Source: Circinella umbellata
Taxonomy: Eukaryota > Mucoromycota > Mucoromycetes > Mucorales > Lichtheimiaceae
Direction: 5' to 3'
DNA length: 64,000 nucleotides
NCBI GenBank assembly: GCA_025093555.1
Contig: JAIWNF010000004.1
Location: 806,001 to 870,000 of the forward strand
Shown here: piece after piece, positions 13,101 through 25,777 of the stretch
How the letters are laid out: every line of letters begins with the position of its first letter
Position numbering within the stretch: the first letter of the stretch is position 1
The notes under the pieces: model-generated
Seen by the model: the letters and a program-made list of their open reading frames with translations, nothing else
Databases searched by the model: none
Told to the model about the DNA's origin: nothing
Position numbers and translations under genes: made by a program

Positions 13101-13487
13101 TGGCAGATATGGTCAAACAAAAACAAGAATTAGCTACGATTCAACTTTATAAAACGGATCTTGTAGAAGATCAAATGGGACGATTCGTGTTTTTGCACAA
13201 GGTTCAACCGGGTGTATGTCGAAAATCGCATGGATTGAAAGTGGCGCAGTTGGCAGGTAATTTAACTTTATCAATAATGATAATGGCTTTTATATTGTAT
13301 ATGAGGGCTATCCAAAAACAACTTCCTTATTGATAATGTCCATGTTTATCAAACACTTTTCAAAGGAGATAAAAAAAAACTAACTATAACCTTCATTCAT
13401 TATCTGATATATTTAGGATTACCGACAGAAGTCATTAGTACTGCGAGGGATGTTTGGCAAACACTAAACAAATCAACTACTGTTTAA
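10128..13487 (+). CDS. MSH1: Mitochondrial DNA mismatch repair protein MSH1 (MutS homologue)
   Basis: MutS-family ATPase for mitochondrial DNA maintenance. Four exons: 10128-10559, 10656-12662, 12767-13256 and 13417-13487; 999 residues (yeast Msh1 about 960). The Arg/Ser-rich N-terminus (MFRLALCRPGPRLLIQLT) suits a mitochondrial presequence. The mismatch-sensing Phe-x-Glu is VGDFYE, F142-x-E144. The core and lever domains follow, with a poly-Thr/Ser low-complexity insert near 11860-11915. The Walker A loop NMGGK is completed by ST after intron 2, so that intron splits the P-loop after Lys813. Walker B is LVIMDEVGRGT (D886, E887), followed by FATHYHEL. The C-terminus is short, with no GIY-YIG domain. 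A mitochondrial Msh1 call is preferred over nuclear MSH2-6 because of the presequence and FYE. Confidence 0.93.
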
Positions 13488-16198
13488 TGTTATTCTCAAA
13501 AAGGAACAAGATAAAAAATGTCATGCATATAACAATTTGAAAAATATCCTCCAACAACCAAAAGAAAAAAAAAAGTTATCACTTCATTACATTTGTATTT
13601 AATATTATTATTATTTTTTATCGTCATGTACATATTATTTCCTTTAACTAAATTAAAATAATTCAGATTATAACGGAATACCATAGGATATAATAACATT
13701 ATGTATTAATAAAATAGCACAATATATACAGTAATTTATAAATTAATATAGAAGATCTTTGTTACATCTTAAAATGTATATTTGACAACACCAATACACG
13801 TTCTCTTGTACAGTATACTGTACCTGACATGATTTGAGCACATGCTAAGCTGGTTTTTTGCGACTTTTGAGATTTTCCCTGATAATGAAAAAACGTCGGT
13901 TAGTTATACAAATATGCGAATAGATCTTATACGTAGTATGATAATATTTCTTAAAAGTGACTAACCTAACGCATCAACTCTACGATCTATCATTTATGAT
14001 TCTTACATTATAATCAGTCAAGTTTTCATTTTTCATAGAATAAGATATTATTATCGTGATATTATAATGATAATGTATTTCATATCTTTCATTAGAGCGC
14101 TAAACACCGAAGAAGACACCATTTCACCTACTTGTCCGCAAATTTTATACACACACAAAATGGTATATACACCGTTCTATTGGGTGAAAGAAATGAATAA
14201 GGGGGTTAACTAAAAGTGAAAGTTGAAAGTAGATCTCATGGTTAAGCAAGAAAAAGTCGTTTTAAAGAGAAGTCTCTACTTCAAATTCCGTCAAGTAATT
14301 GCATAATGAGATACGCTTTTCTATTTTTTTTGCCTCGCGGTATTATATGTGCCTGAAAAGCGTGATTATAACAAAGATGAAGTGGTTAATCTTCTTGGTT
14401 TGATATGTATTCCCGCATTCTTTCATTTTTCGCTTTGAGTTTTTTTTTTCTTTTGTCTTTTTTTTTGAGAGTGTTGTCATAGTAATATTTTTACGTATTT
14501 CTATATCCATTATTCATGATACTTTCCCAGGATCATAGATTTGCTGCTTTTTTTCATTATGAATAGATAAGTATTGTCTTGATTTGTAATAATGAATACG
14601 TAACTACACACATTTAACTCTTTATAATCATTTTTATTGAAAGAAGCTTATGTTATTATATATATGGTGCATTTCACTTGTAATCGCCAATAATTTATTT
14701 TATTTTATTTCAATTTTTCAACTTTAAAATCCGCTTCTTTATTTGGTAATTTGTGTTACAGTTATTACTTTTATAGATACTGTAGTTGTTTTTGCGCTAT
14801 CATAAAGTTGTGTTTTATACTAAAACTTTTAATAAGTTTTACTACTTCTTTTGTAGGCTTATGGTATGATTATGTTCTGATAAAACACTATTATGTATTT
14901 ATAAATTTAAACAGATAGATACATTACATTACTCAATAGTCTTATATCATAGCTTAAAACTTAAAACTAACTCCCTCCCTATTTTACAATTTTTTTCTTG
15001 TGTTTTACATAAACCAAAATCAAGAAACTTGTCTACGTACCTAGTATTACATTGCCTTTAGTATGTAATTCTTTGCAGAATCAATTCTGCAATTAATATT
15101 AGCACTTAGAATTTAGAACTCTCTATTTCTTATTTCCTTTTAAGTAATAGCAAAAATAACTACAGTACACTACTGTTATAAGCTTATAAGAAGAAGCTTA
15201 TACATATGAGGTATATAGTACAATCAATTTGTTTAAGCATTAATGTTAAATGCAGTAAACTTTATCAAATATATGTATATTTTTGGTAGACTAAAAATTC
15301 TTTTCCATAGTTATCTTTATTTATGGCCTTAGATTCCAATATTGTGATACTGTGATACAGCTCATTCTAAGATTTTCACCTACTACTCATATCACATGAT
15401 TTGCTCCACCTATGCTTAAGAACTCCGACGTGTAGTTTTCATCTTTCAATTTTGTCCCTTGCCCAGCCAAAATGGTCAGAAATGGGCTATGACCAACCAA
15501 CTTTGACAAGCTTCAGCTTTTTTTTAAAACATTTTTACAACTTTCTAAACTTTAATAACTATTTATAATAAGCTTAAAAATAATACTTAAAGTGTGGATT
15601 TAGAAAATATTGATTTAGTGTGAAGCTGAAGCCTCTAGAAACCAGTGGGAATTATTGGCGATTACAAGTGAAATGCACCATATTCCAAATAAATAAATGA
15701 GCACTACGCAGTATAATAATTAAGTTTTTTTTTTCATCTGGCAGATAACTTACGTAACAAGAAACTGTCATATACAAACCGAAGTTTCTTGAATTATTAT
15801 ACAGAACTTCATGCCACGTATATATTTTTCTCATTTACTAAAAGTTATTTTAATATAATAAACTAGCATATTATAATTATTTTGTGAAAATAACAAAGAA
15901 GCTATTATATTCTACCTCGTGCAGAACATTCTACGTACTTAGGTTACAGTGTTATGATATTATACTTGTGTTTTTCTTTTCTCATCTTCTTGCAAGGTTA
16001 GTTCAAACACATGTCTTTTCAATATAATTGATAATAAGAGCGACCTCATTTATGATTGTAAGTAGAAAATGCCCTTGGTCGGTGTAACGCATTTCAGATT
16101 TTTTTTTTTATATATATTACACCCTGAGTTCAGTAAACTCATTCAATTTTCTTTCCTCCCCCTTTTCACTTTTTTTTTTTCCAGTAACTTTTTCTCTC
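13488..16198. other. 2.7 kb intergenic region between MSH1 and VPS72
   Basis: AT-rich with no supportable gene. It contains the inverted-repeat element at 14662-15683 (separate entry), several TACGTA palindromes and, near 16290-16312, A and C homopolymers that belong to VPS72 intron 1 just beyond the end. The last ~60 bases are a pyrimidine-rich VPS72 leader. Confidence 0.6.
14662..15683. mobile_element. MITE-like element with perfect 34-bp inverted repeats
   Basis: A 34-base sequence at 14662-14695 (beginning ATATGGTGCATTTCACTTG and continuing TAATCGCCAATAATT) recurs exactly inverted at 15650-15683. The 954 bases between have no coding potential. Perfect arms of this length about 1 kb apart are not expected by chance and fit a non-autonomous terminal-inverted-repeat element or foldback element. 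No clear target-site duplication outside the arms is visible, so the true ends could lie slightly further out or in. The superfamily cannot be assigned. Confidence 0.7.
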
Positions 16199-17777
16199 AT
16201 GTCGTTTGCAAGAGAACGAGAAAGACGCGCCAATGCTGGTAATCGGTAATATGAACATGATATTTTTTAATAAACTACAAGTCTAAAAAAAAAAAGCCCC
16301 CCCCCCAAAAAGCTAATGCTTCACTTTTATTTGTTCGTTTGATAGTATGCGTGCACTATTGGATCAAGAGGTTGAAATGGAAGACCTTTTTGAAGAATCT
16401 ATAAGTGAAGACGAAGAGTTTTTTACTAAACGTAAATTTTTAAAAAATTGAATTGAAATTAAAAAAAATAAATAAATTTCTTTTTTTTTTAAACGAGATT
16501 TTTTTTTTTTCTTTTATAGCTGAAGACGAAGTACAAGATACTTTGGATTCTGATTTCGATACGGAATCGTCCGATGAAGAACGTGAACAAGAAGAATTAG
16601 GGCGAGAAGCTGATAAAGCGATTGAAAAACAAGAACGTCAGGTATACATATATATGGGATATTACAGTAAAGAAAAAGGGGAAAAAAAATTAGACTAAAC
16701 TCTATTATAATAATCTAGGCACGAAGAGCACCATTGCCACCTGCAGCTTTTCAATCACGTCCCAAAAGGCAACAACACCAACAACCTAAGGAACAAAGAA
16801 AAGAAAAATCAACAGATGAGCAACCACGACAACGAGGTTCTCGACGTAGTGACGTAGATTTTGTTCGACAATCCTCTCGATCTAACACAGTACGTAATCG
16901 ACTTCAAGTTGAAGAACAAATTCGTGAATATAAAAATCGAAAGGAAAAACTTCCAAAACGAGATCGACCTGTCGTGAAACAGTTAACACAAGAAGAGTTA
17001 TTAGCAGAAGCTGCTATAACAGAACGTGAAAATTTGGAATCATTAGAACAATGGCAACAAAAAGAAGCTGAAAGAAGAGCAAGAGCGAAAAAAAAGGATA
17101 AAAAACGAATTGTGGGGCCTTTTGTAAGATATACATCTTTTACAGAAGATCCAGATAAAAGACCTAAACGACGTAAAATTTTCATGATTACACCATCATC
17201 ATCATCATCATCGTTTCCATTATCGCCTTCAATAGATGAGAATTATAATATACAAACAGAAATTACAGATCCAGCAGCCTTAGCATGGCAAGAGAAACGA
17301 GATATGGAACAAAGTGATGCTATGGGTCGTAATTTGATATCATTTATGCAAACAGCAGATGAAGAACAGATTCACACAAAACCTACTGTGTCGTTAACTG
17401 GATTGACTGATCGCGAAATGGATCAAACAGATTTGATACCAGAATTAGCTTCTTGGGCGGAACGACCTACAAGACCCACAAAACCTACAATATGTCCAAT
17501 TACGGGTATGCAGGCACGTTATCTTGATCCAAAGACCATGGTGCCTTATGCTAACCTCGAAGCATACAAGACAATCCAACGATGTTTACAAAATAAAGTG
17601 GCATGGTCCCAGGATTATAAACTTTATGTTGGCGAATCGTCAGTAGGTGCCAAAGGTGTACCTGAAGGATGGCAACGAGCAATTATGGGGAAACAAGAGG
17701 GTCAAATAGATTGGCAACGATCGAATGGTGATATTGAGTGTCCTGACTGGTTCACTGATATACACAATTCTTTGTAA
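16199..17777 (+). CDS. VPS72: SWR1-complex subunit Vps72/YL1 (Swc2)
   Basis: H2A.Z-binding subunit of the SWR1 remodeller that deposits the variant histone H2A.Z. Four exons: 16199-16245, 16346-16431, 16520-16641 and 16719-17777; 437 residues. The N-terminus reads RERRANAGNRMRALL, the typical YL1 opening (R..TAGNRL..LL). It is followed by an acidic stretch rich in Asp/Glu with DSDFDTESSDEE, the H2A.Z-H2B binding region, then a basic Arg/Lys/Gln segment. The YL1_C domain near the C-terminus reads CPITGMQARYLDPKTMVPYA. The first two exons are short. Transcription is convergent with HMT1. Confidence 0.93.
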
Positions 17778-18185
17778 TTTTTTTTTTATCTTTGTATATA
17801 CTTATCCTTTGTATCATTCATGTAAATAATCCCATTTCACCTTTTTTTTTTTTACTGGCATATAATTTCTCTCGTTTCTTATTCGAACATATACGATAAG
17901 ATCAATAAAATAAAATAAAAATAATTTGTAGTAATCAATGCAGATGCGACAATTTCTTTGTTTTTTGAACTCTTATGATAATTGCAGGAAATGAAAAAAA
18001 AAGGATGAAAAAGAAAGGAAATGGTGGGAAAGGGAACTCGAGATATGAAATAAATATATATATATAAAAATAACAAGAAAAAAAGGAGGAACGGAATTGA
18101 TTTAGGACCTATTGAATAATATATAATGAATATTCGTTAATAACTAAACCCTCATAATTAAACACGTCATAAGAAAAAAATATAC
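17778..18185. other. Convergent 3' region between VPS72 and HMT1
   Basis: 408 bases of T/A-rich sequence serving as the 3' ends of two converging genes. TA-repeat near 18054-18066. No gene seen. Confidence 0.6.
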
Positions 18186-19604
<1,419 letters not shown>

Positions 19605-20088
19605 GATCGATGAGCAACAAGCAAAGGAGGCAGTAGCGAAAAAAAAAAAAAAAAAGAGAGAGAGAATTCTTTTTTCATGTCCAAAAAATAAGCCTTCCGA
19701 AATTTTAGGTCGGAGCTGATGTTGCATGGCAAAAAAAAAATGGTAGGTCGGCATCGTTACTTTGAAAGGCATATAGATTATTGAAAACCACTTTTTTTTT
19801 AATGGGGGAGGGGAGGGGGGCTGATCAGTTAGTAGCACATTCAATGAACTTAATACGAGTAATAAATAATACACACCTCATATGTAATTTCTTTTTTCAT
19901 AGTGAAAATAAAAGGTATAAAGTAGATAGAAATTCTCCTCTCTCCTTTTACTACTTTTTACTTATGATCATCACTATTATGTCATGGAATAAATAATTAA
20001 TTAATCATTTTCTTTGATTCTTTTATATATGCTCGCTTTCTTTTCTTCTTATGGTCTTTGTTCTTTTATTTTAATTATATGAGAAACT
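19605..20088. other. Divergent promoter region HMT1 / PPxY protein gene
   Basis: 484 bases. Homopurine tract just upstream of HMT1 (A16 then GA repeats, about 19639-19665), a G-rich patch at 19803-19819 and an AT-rich remainder. No gene seen. Confidence 0.55.
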
Positions 20089-20544
20089 ATGTATAATGAT
20101 CGGGAAATAGAAAAGACAAGCAATAATGGTTTTACTCAATCAATATCAACATTGACAAGAGTAACAGTGATACAATCTCCACCACCAGCATATCGTTATT
20201 ATCAAGACTTTGATTACTATCATTCAGTATATAATCGACAAGGTCAAGAGAATGATCAACATCCACCACCATATCAAAATATCGATAGACCTCCTCCTCC
20301 TTTAACATTACTTGAATCTTATTACGGAGTATCATTACAACAAGTACCACCACAAGATTTCATAATTATACAGGACTATGAAGAAGATAAAGAAGAAAAA
20401 ACAAGAACAATATATGAGTATATTTCAAGTTGGAAAATGGTTTTAAAAGAAGGAAAATGGGCGTTTTTCGGCTGTTGTTCTTGTATTCTAATAATTTTAT
20501 TTGTCATTGTCATTGCTATCACCTTAAATCCTGGAATTCGTTAA
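20089..20544 (+). CDS. Small PPxY-containing protein with C-terminal membrane anchor
   Basis: Single-exon ORF of 151 residues; family not recognised. It has two PPxY motifs, PPAY at 32-35 and PPPY at 59-62, in a Tyr/Pro/Gln-rich disordered region, plus further Pro runs (RPPPPL). Residues about 126-146 (WAFFGCCSCILIILFVIVIA) form one hydrophobic segment close to the C-terminus, leaving about five residues outside. That is a tail-anchored layout with vicinal cysteines that could be palmitoylated. PPxY motifs are ligands of WW domains in NEDD4/Rsp5 ubiquitin ligases, so an Rsp5-adaptor role is a reasonable inference but not shown. The start is the first ATG after stops. Confidence 0.7.
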   Translation: MYNDREIEKTSNNGFTQSISTLTRVTVIQSPPPAYRYYQDFDYYHSVYNRQGQENDQHPPPYQNIDRPPPPLTLLESYYGVSLQQVPPQDFIIIQDYEEDKEEKTRTIYEYISSWKMVLKEGKWAFFGCCSCILIILFVIVIAITLNPGIR

Positions 20545-20711
20545 ATATATGAATTGTTTGTTTTTTTTTATTCCCTTTGCGACATATGTAAAAATAAAGG
20601 AAAATATATAAATATATACATATAAAAGAAGAAAGCTGCATAAACCTTTTTATTTAATTTCCTTTTCTTTTTCCTACGTATTTTCTTATTTGAACAGAAC
20701 AAAAAGAAAAA

Positions 20712-21055
20712 ATGAAAGTAAAGCGTACACATCACCATCTATCTGAATCAAAGTTGAAACGAATAAATGAATATAGTCAACGACTTAAAGAACAATTAGA
20801 TATGCCACGAATACCAGTGAGTGCAGCTTCAGAAAGGTAAATCCGTTTTATAGAATTTCATGCGTAAAAACAATCATACTACCCAAAAAAATAAAATAAA
20901 AAAAATTAAGCCCGATTTTGTTGAGAAATAGTTTGATTGATTTTTGTAATAATACGCGTGATCCTCTCGTTCCATCTGTGTGGGGTGCAACTGATCGTCA
21001 AGATGATCCTTTCGCACCTATTGGAAATAAGTTTCTATGCTGTAATATCATGTAA
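20712..21055 (+). CDS. Heterotrimeric G-protein gamma subunit
   Basis: Partner of G-beta at the plasma membrane in pheromone or nutrient signalling. Two short exons, 20712-20836 and 20932-21055, join in phase to 82 residues. The N-terminal helix is charged (SESKLKRINEYSQRLKEQL), followed by the G-gamma landmark DPLVPSVWG (equivalent to the conserved NP.. segment). The protein ends CCNIM, a CaaX box preceded by a second cysteine for farnesylation and palmitoylation, as in fungal G-gammas. Neither exon alone is long enough to stand out, so the gene is easy to miss. It lies 167 bases downstream of the PPxY protein gene, same strand. Confidence 0.88.
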
Positions 21056-21354
21056 TATATAGCCCTTTATTTTATTTTTTTATTTTTTTGCTCAATGAAC
21101 ATAATAATACCCTCTTTTTTGGCATTCAAACAATCTTATGTATAAATATATATAATATTTAATATAATAGTAAATGATGTATTATCCTTTTATCTTATGA
21201 TCACATGAATGCTATCCAATGCTTAAAGAAAAAAACAAGAAAGCATGATTATCATACAAAACTAAAACCAATATTAAATAATAATGAATTTATTCGTGGA
21301 TTACTTTTTTCTTTCATCTCCTTACAACTTCTTTTTCATTATTAAAAAACAAAT

Positions 21355-21642
21355 ATGTTTACAAGAACCAGAATACATCGATCCTATCAAAAGGCTGTTA
21401 TCCCACAACAACAAATGTCATATTCCTTAGCAACAGCGAATGTAACCATAGCAAAAGAAGTTCATCTTACAGCGGGAGTATTTGAGTGTGATATTAAACC
21501 TCATCATCGACAAGCCATTTTAACTGATACTACAGTGTATATTCCACAAGATAACATAAAAATGAATGATGAGATACCCAATACAAATACAATAGCGACT
21601 ATTACCTTATCATTAGCACAAGACGGAAATATACTTGATTGA
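21355..21642 (+). CDS. Uncharacterised 95-residue protein
   Basis: Single ORF with an ATG following an A/T-rich leader (ATTAAAAAACAAAT). No signal peptide or membrane segment. The middle and C-terminal part (VTIAKEVHLTAGVFECDIKP and later IATITLSLAQDGNIL) alternates hydrophobic and polar residues, consistent with a small beta-rich fold. I do not recognise the family. Codon use resembles the neighbours, and length plus composition make it likelier to be real than chance. Confidence 0.5.
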   Translation: MFTRTRIHRSYQKAVIPQQQMSYSLATANVTIAKEVHLTAGVFECDIKPHHRQAILTDTTVYIPQDNIKMNDEIPNTNTIATITLSLAQDGNILD

Positions 21643-22771
21643 TATATAAAGCGGGCACACTATACACGGACGGTTTCGGGCAAACGGGTTTAACAAAAAA
21701 GCCCGGCCGAGAAGCAAAATACATATTTTCCCACGTGATATTTCGTTTTTAGTTCTTTTGTAATACAAAGAAATATTTTTAATTGCGTACCAATTTTTTT
21801 TTATTTGTCGTTACATGACATGATTGTTATGTGGGTGAGAGAGTGGGAGAGAAAGAGGCACAAATCATTATATTGTGTGTACTACAAACTCTCTATTATT
21901 AAAATTAAACATTTTTTTGATCGAATAATAATGTTATAACTGTGCACGGTTTTTTTTTTCTTTTTTGTTCTTCATAAAAGAATAAACATAAAAATCATTT
22001 GATTCTCGGCTGTCGGTTGTTTAGAGAAGAATTTTTTTTTTTTTACTACAGAGCTCTTCATGAGTGAGAAATCGACTTGCCTAAAATAAAATATACAGAA
22101 AAAATTTTTATGTTTTTTTGTTGAACCGACTCAAACTTGGTTTTTTATCCACGTTGACACTTTTTTTGTTTATATTTTTTTTTTAATTCATCCTTTTCAT
22201 TATTGGGAAATAAAGGCTTAGAACTTTATTTTTGAAAGGTGGGTTTTTTTCTACCTATATTATTTGATCCATGGTAAAATTTGTTGGAAAAAAAACGGTG
22301 CTTAGTTCCGATGAACCGATTCCAGCCTTCACCTTTATAAAAAAAAAAAATAGAGTCTCACTAAATGCGGGGGGCATGTGACGAGCATTATTATAAGTAC
22401 TGGAGAGCCACTGTTTTCTTTCTTTTGCGGACTTTTTTGGAGTGGCCAAAGTAAAAAAAAAAAAAAGTTTTGACCTTTTTCTTCTCCTTCTCCTTCTCCT
22501 TCCCTTCACTTCTCTTCAACCCCCACTTTTTTTTTTTCATTTCATAACTTTTTATATTGACAAGGAAACCTTCTACGGTTATCCCAATAACAACACAAAC
22601 TAAAACAACAAATCATAAAAAAGGTTTTTATAACCGGTTTTTTTCACATAATAACCCCACCCCTCTCTACTCATTAACTTCATTTAGACATATATATATA
22701 TTCATTATTGTTTTTTTTTTTTTTTTGCATACCCTCTCATTTTAAATTAAAAAAAAAAGAAATTATAAACC
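21643..22771. other. Upstream region of the PRPP synthetase gene
   Basis: 1.1 kb with no convincing gene. It has an inverted GC-rich patch at about 21650-21715 and many T runs. A polypyrimidine tract with TTCTCC repeats lies at 22476-22505, and further T/C-rich leader runs up to the PRS start. Such pyrimidine tracts are common in promoters of highly expressed fungal genes. Confidence 0.55.
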
Positions 22772-24084
22772 ATGGCCGATAACTCAATCAAGATCTTTAC
22801 TGGTAACTCTCACCCTGAACTTGCCAAGCTCGTTGCTAACCGTATTGGTATCGACTTGGCCAAGGCTGTTGTCATGAAATATTCCAACCAAGAAACTTCA
22901 GTTACTATTGGTGAATCTGTTCGTGACGAAGATGTTTTCATTATTCAATCCGGTTGTGGTGAAATCAATGATAATTTGATGGAATTATTGATTATGATCA
23001 ATGCATGCAAGACTGCTTCTGCTCGTCGTATTACAGCTGTCATTCCTTGTTTCCCTTATGCTCGTCAAGACAAGAAGGATAAGAGCCGTGCTCCCATCAC
23101 TGCTAAATTAACTGCTAATATGTTGACTGTTGCTGGTGCTAATCATGTCATTACAATGGATTTGCATGCATCGCAAATTCAAGGTTTCTTTAATGTTCCT
23201 GTTGATAACTTGTATTGTGAACCATCCATGATTAAGTATATCTCTACTCAAATCCCCAACTGGAAGAATGGATTGATTGTTTCTCCCGATGCTGGTGGTG
23301 CCAAACGGTAAGAATTCCTTTTTTTTTCTATTTATCAATAAGAGCTTTATTACATTCATTTGTGAGTGTGAGTGTGTAAGACTATGATCAAGATGTTGTC
23401 GGGGACACAGATTACTTATATATTTTTCTTTTCTTTAAAAAAAATGATAGGGCTACGTCGATCGCAGACCGTTTGAATCTTGACTTTGCATTAATTCACA
23501 AGGAACGTAAGCGCGCTAATGAAGTATCGCGTATGGTTTTGGTTGGTGATGTCCGTGGAAAGATTGCAATTCTTGTAGATGATATGGCAGATACATGTGG
23601 TACTTTGGGTTTGGCTGCCAAAACTTTGGTTGAAAATGGTGCTGAAAAGGTATATGCTATTGTTGCTCATGGTATCTTATCTGGTAAAGCTATTAAGGTG
23701 ATTAATGAATCAGTGATTGAGAAACTTGTGGTTACCAATACTATTCCTCATGAAGATAAAATGGTAAGTTTTTTTTATTATTATTATTATTAAAGTTATA
23801 TTTGCTTCCGCGTATTCCAGAAAGAAGCATAATTAGTATGAAACAAATGACTCATCATATGTTATGTAATATACCTTTTTCATTATATAGGCTATCTGCC
23901 CCAAACTTGATGTTATTGATATCTCACCTACTTTGGCCGAAGCTATCCGAAGGTAAATTATACATGCTTTTTATCACATTAGGGTTCGTACTATGATAAC
24001 TAACTATTATTTCTATTCAATTACTATTATAGAACTCATAATGGTGAATCTGTCTCATATTTGTTTTCGCATGTCCCCGAATAG
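22772..24084 (+). CDS. PRS: Ribose-phosphate pyrophosphokinase (PRPP synthetase)
   Basis: Converts ribose 5-phosphate and ATP to PRPP for purine, pyrimidine, NAD, histidine and tryptophan synthesis; cytosolic. Four exons: 22772-23307, 23451-23763, 23891-23952 and 24033-24084; 320 residues, the normal length for the catalytic class (about 318). Motifs: [16 protein letters not shown] at the N-terminus, [18 protein letters not shown] (catalytic flexible region), [15 protein letters not shown] (metal site with the His), and the PRPP loop DDMADTCGT (222-230). There is no long non-homologous insertion, so it resembles the human PRPS1/2 type and not yeast Prs1 or Prs5. A purely regulatory (PAP) role is unlikely because the catalytic motifs are intact. 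Confidence 0.95.
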
Positions 24085-25777
24085 ATTTTTTTTTGCTCTT
24101 TTTTTTTTACTATTTCGTTTATAAATTATTTATATTATTTCAACATATTTTTATATACAAACAATACATTTTTACATTCAATTCAATTCAAAAAAAAAAA
24201 AAGTTATCAAGTATGAAAGATTCTCTCTCTCTCGCTCGCTCTCCTCTCTTCCTATCTCTCTCTTTTTTAACTTCACATAACATTTTTTTCATATTTATTT
24301 CTTTAACATTTCATATATATATATATATTTTTCATTCCAAAAAAAAAAGTCTCTCTCTTTTCATATATACATAATATACTTCTTTCATATTATCTTTATT
24401 TTATTTTTCTCTCTATCAATGGTAGTTGTAAACATTAAAAAGAAGAATTTATTTTTCAAGATCCATCAAAATCAAAAAAAAAACAGAAACAGGTTATCAA
24501 TCCTATAATTTTGTAATCGTTATCATGTTTGTGGAACAACCCAAAAAAAGGGTTTTAAGCATATGGGAAAAAGGAAAAAAAAAAGCCACTTGCTGTCTGT
24601 CCCAATGCTTTTCATTTAAAGGTAACACACTCACAAAATATGGAATTCATCAATTTCACGCGTTGAAGAAGTAAAAAGAATGTTTTTAGATCATGTGTTA
24701 CCTTTGATCGTTACTACTAATTGATTTATAGTAGTAGATATATATATCATAGTAATAAACTTAAATAAGAATAGGCTCATAATCAAATTAGCAATCATTC
24801 TTATCATTTTTTTATATACCCTATTTTATATACGTAACGAATGTTTCTTGAAGCTATATAATAGCAAATCATATACCAAAAGGGTCTCTCGATTTCCCAC
24901 AAGCAGACTTAATGATACTGAGGAAAAGGAATATATACTCATACATAAGATACGTACGTAGATTAAAGATAATCAATAAAAGTACCAATCTAGATAGCAG
25001 ATTATCCACACAGCCAAAGAGTGTCACATACTTATTATAGTAGTAAGTCATTTTCCTATAACTACGTACAAACAAAAAAGACATACTGTACATTTTTTTT
25101 AAAAGTAAAGCAATGTTCTTTTTCTTTAACAACCAGCTGAAAAGTGGACGTACTGAATCGCATAATATAAATAAAGTTCAATTACCTATACTCTTACATG
25201 CATAATGTTTCATATGCATGTATCGTTTGTATACACTTTTCCCAATTTAACTCTTTTGGCCTTAGAAAGTTTATAGAAGCATTGTAATGTAATTTATTTT
25301 CTTTGATAATTCACTTGTCATGATACGATATGTACGAGTAATATTTCCTTTTTATTAACTCGTTTACAATTAGGCACCATTTGAGATACGTATAAATTAT
25401 GGCAATAATTTTGTTGGGTGGATTATTCCCACATCTCTGTGAAAACATGTTTGCGGTTGGATATTATTCAGCGTATAAAAGGATGGATGGTTACCCTTTG
25501 GGTTGTCATGGTATGTGATATATTTTCCCATTATAGTATTCAATGATAATTTTTCTATAATACATTATGTTTATTACTCAATGCCAATCTAATTATAATA
25601 CGGAACAAAAGAGAAGTCAATATATATTTTTTTTTAAGCAAAAAAATCATGACAAAACGATTTCTCATCTTTTCTAAATTTGGAATCAATTTGGACTGTT
25701 TCTGAAATTATTATAAACTCTTACTTTCCCTTTTACTATCGATTTTTGTTTTGCTTTTTTCTTAATATTTTCTGATT
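24085..25777. other. Intergenic region between PRS and aldehyde dehydrogenase
   Basis: 1.7 kb, AT-rich. CT microsatellite-like tracts at about 24225-24265 form the PRS 3' region. TACGTA palindromes near 24834, 24952 and 25063. No supportable gene. Confidence 0.55.
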
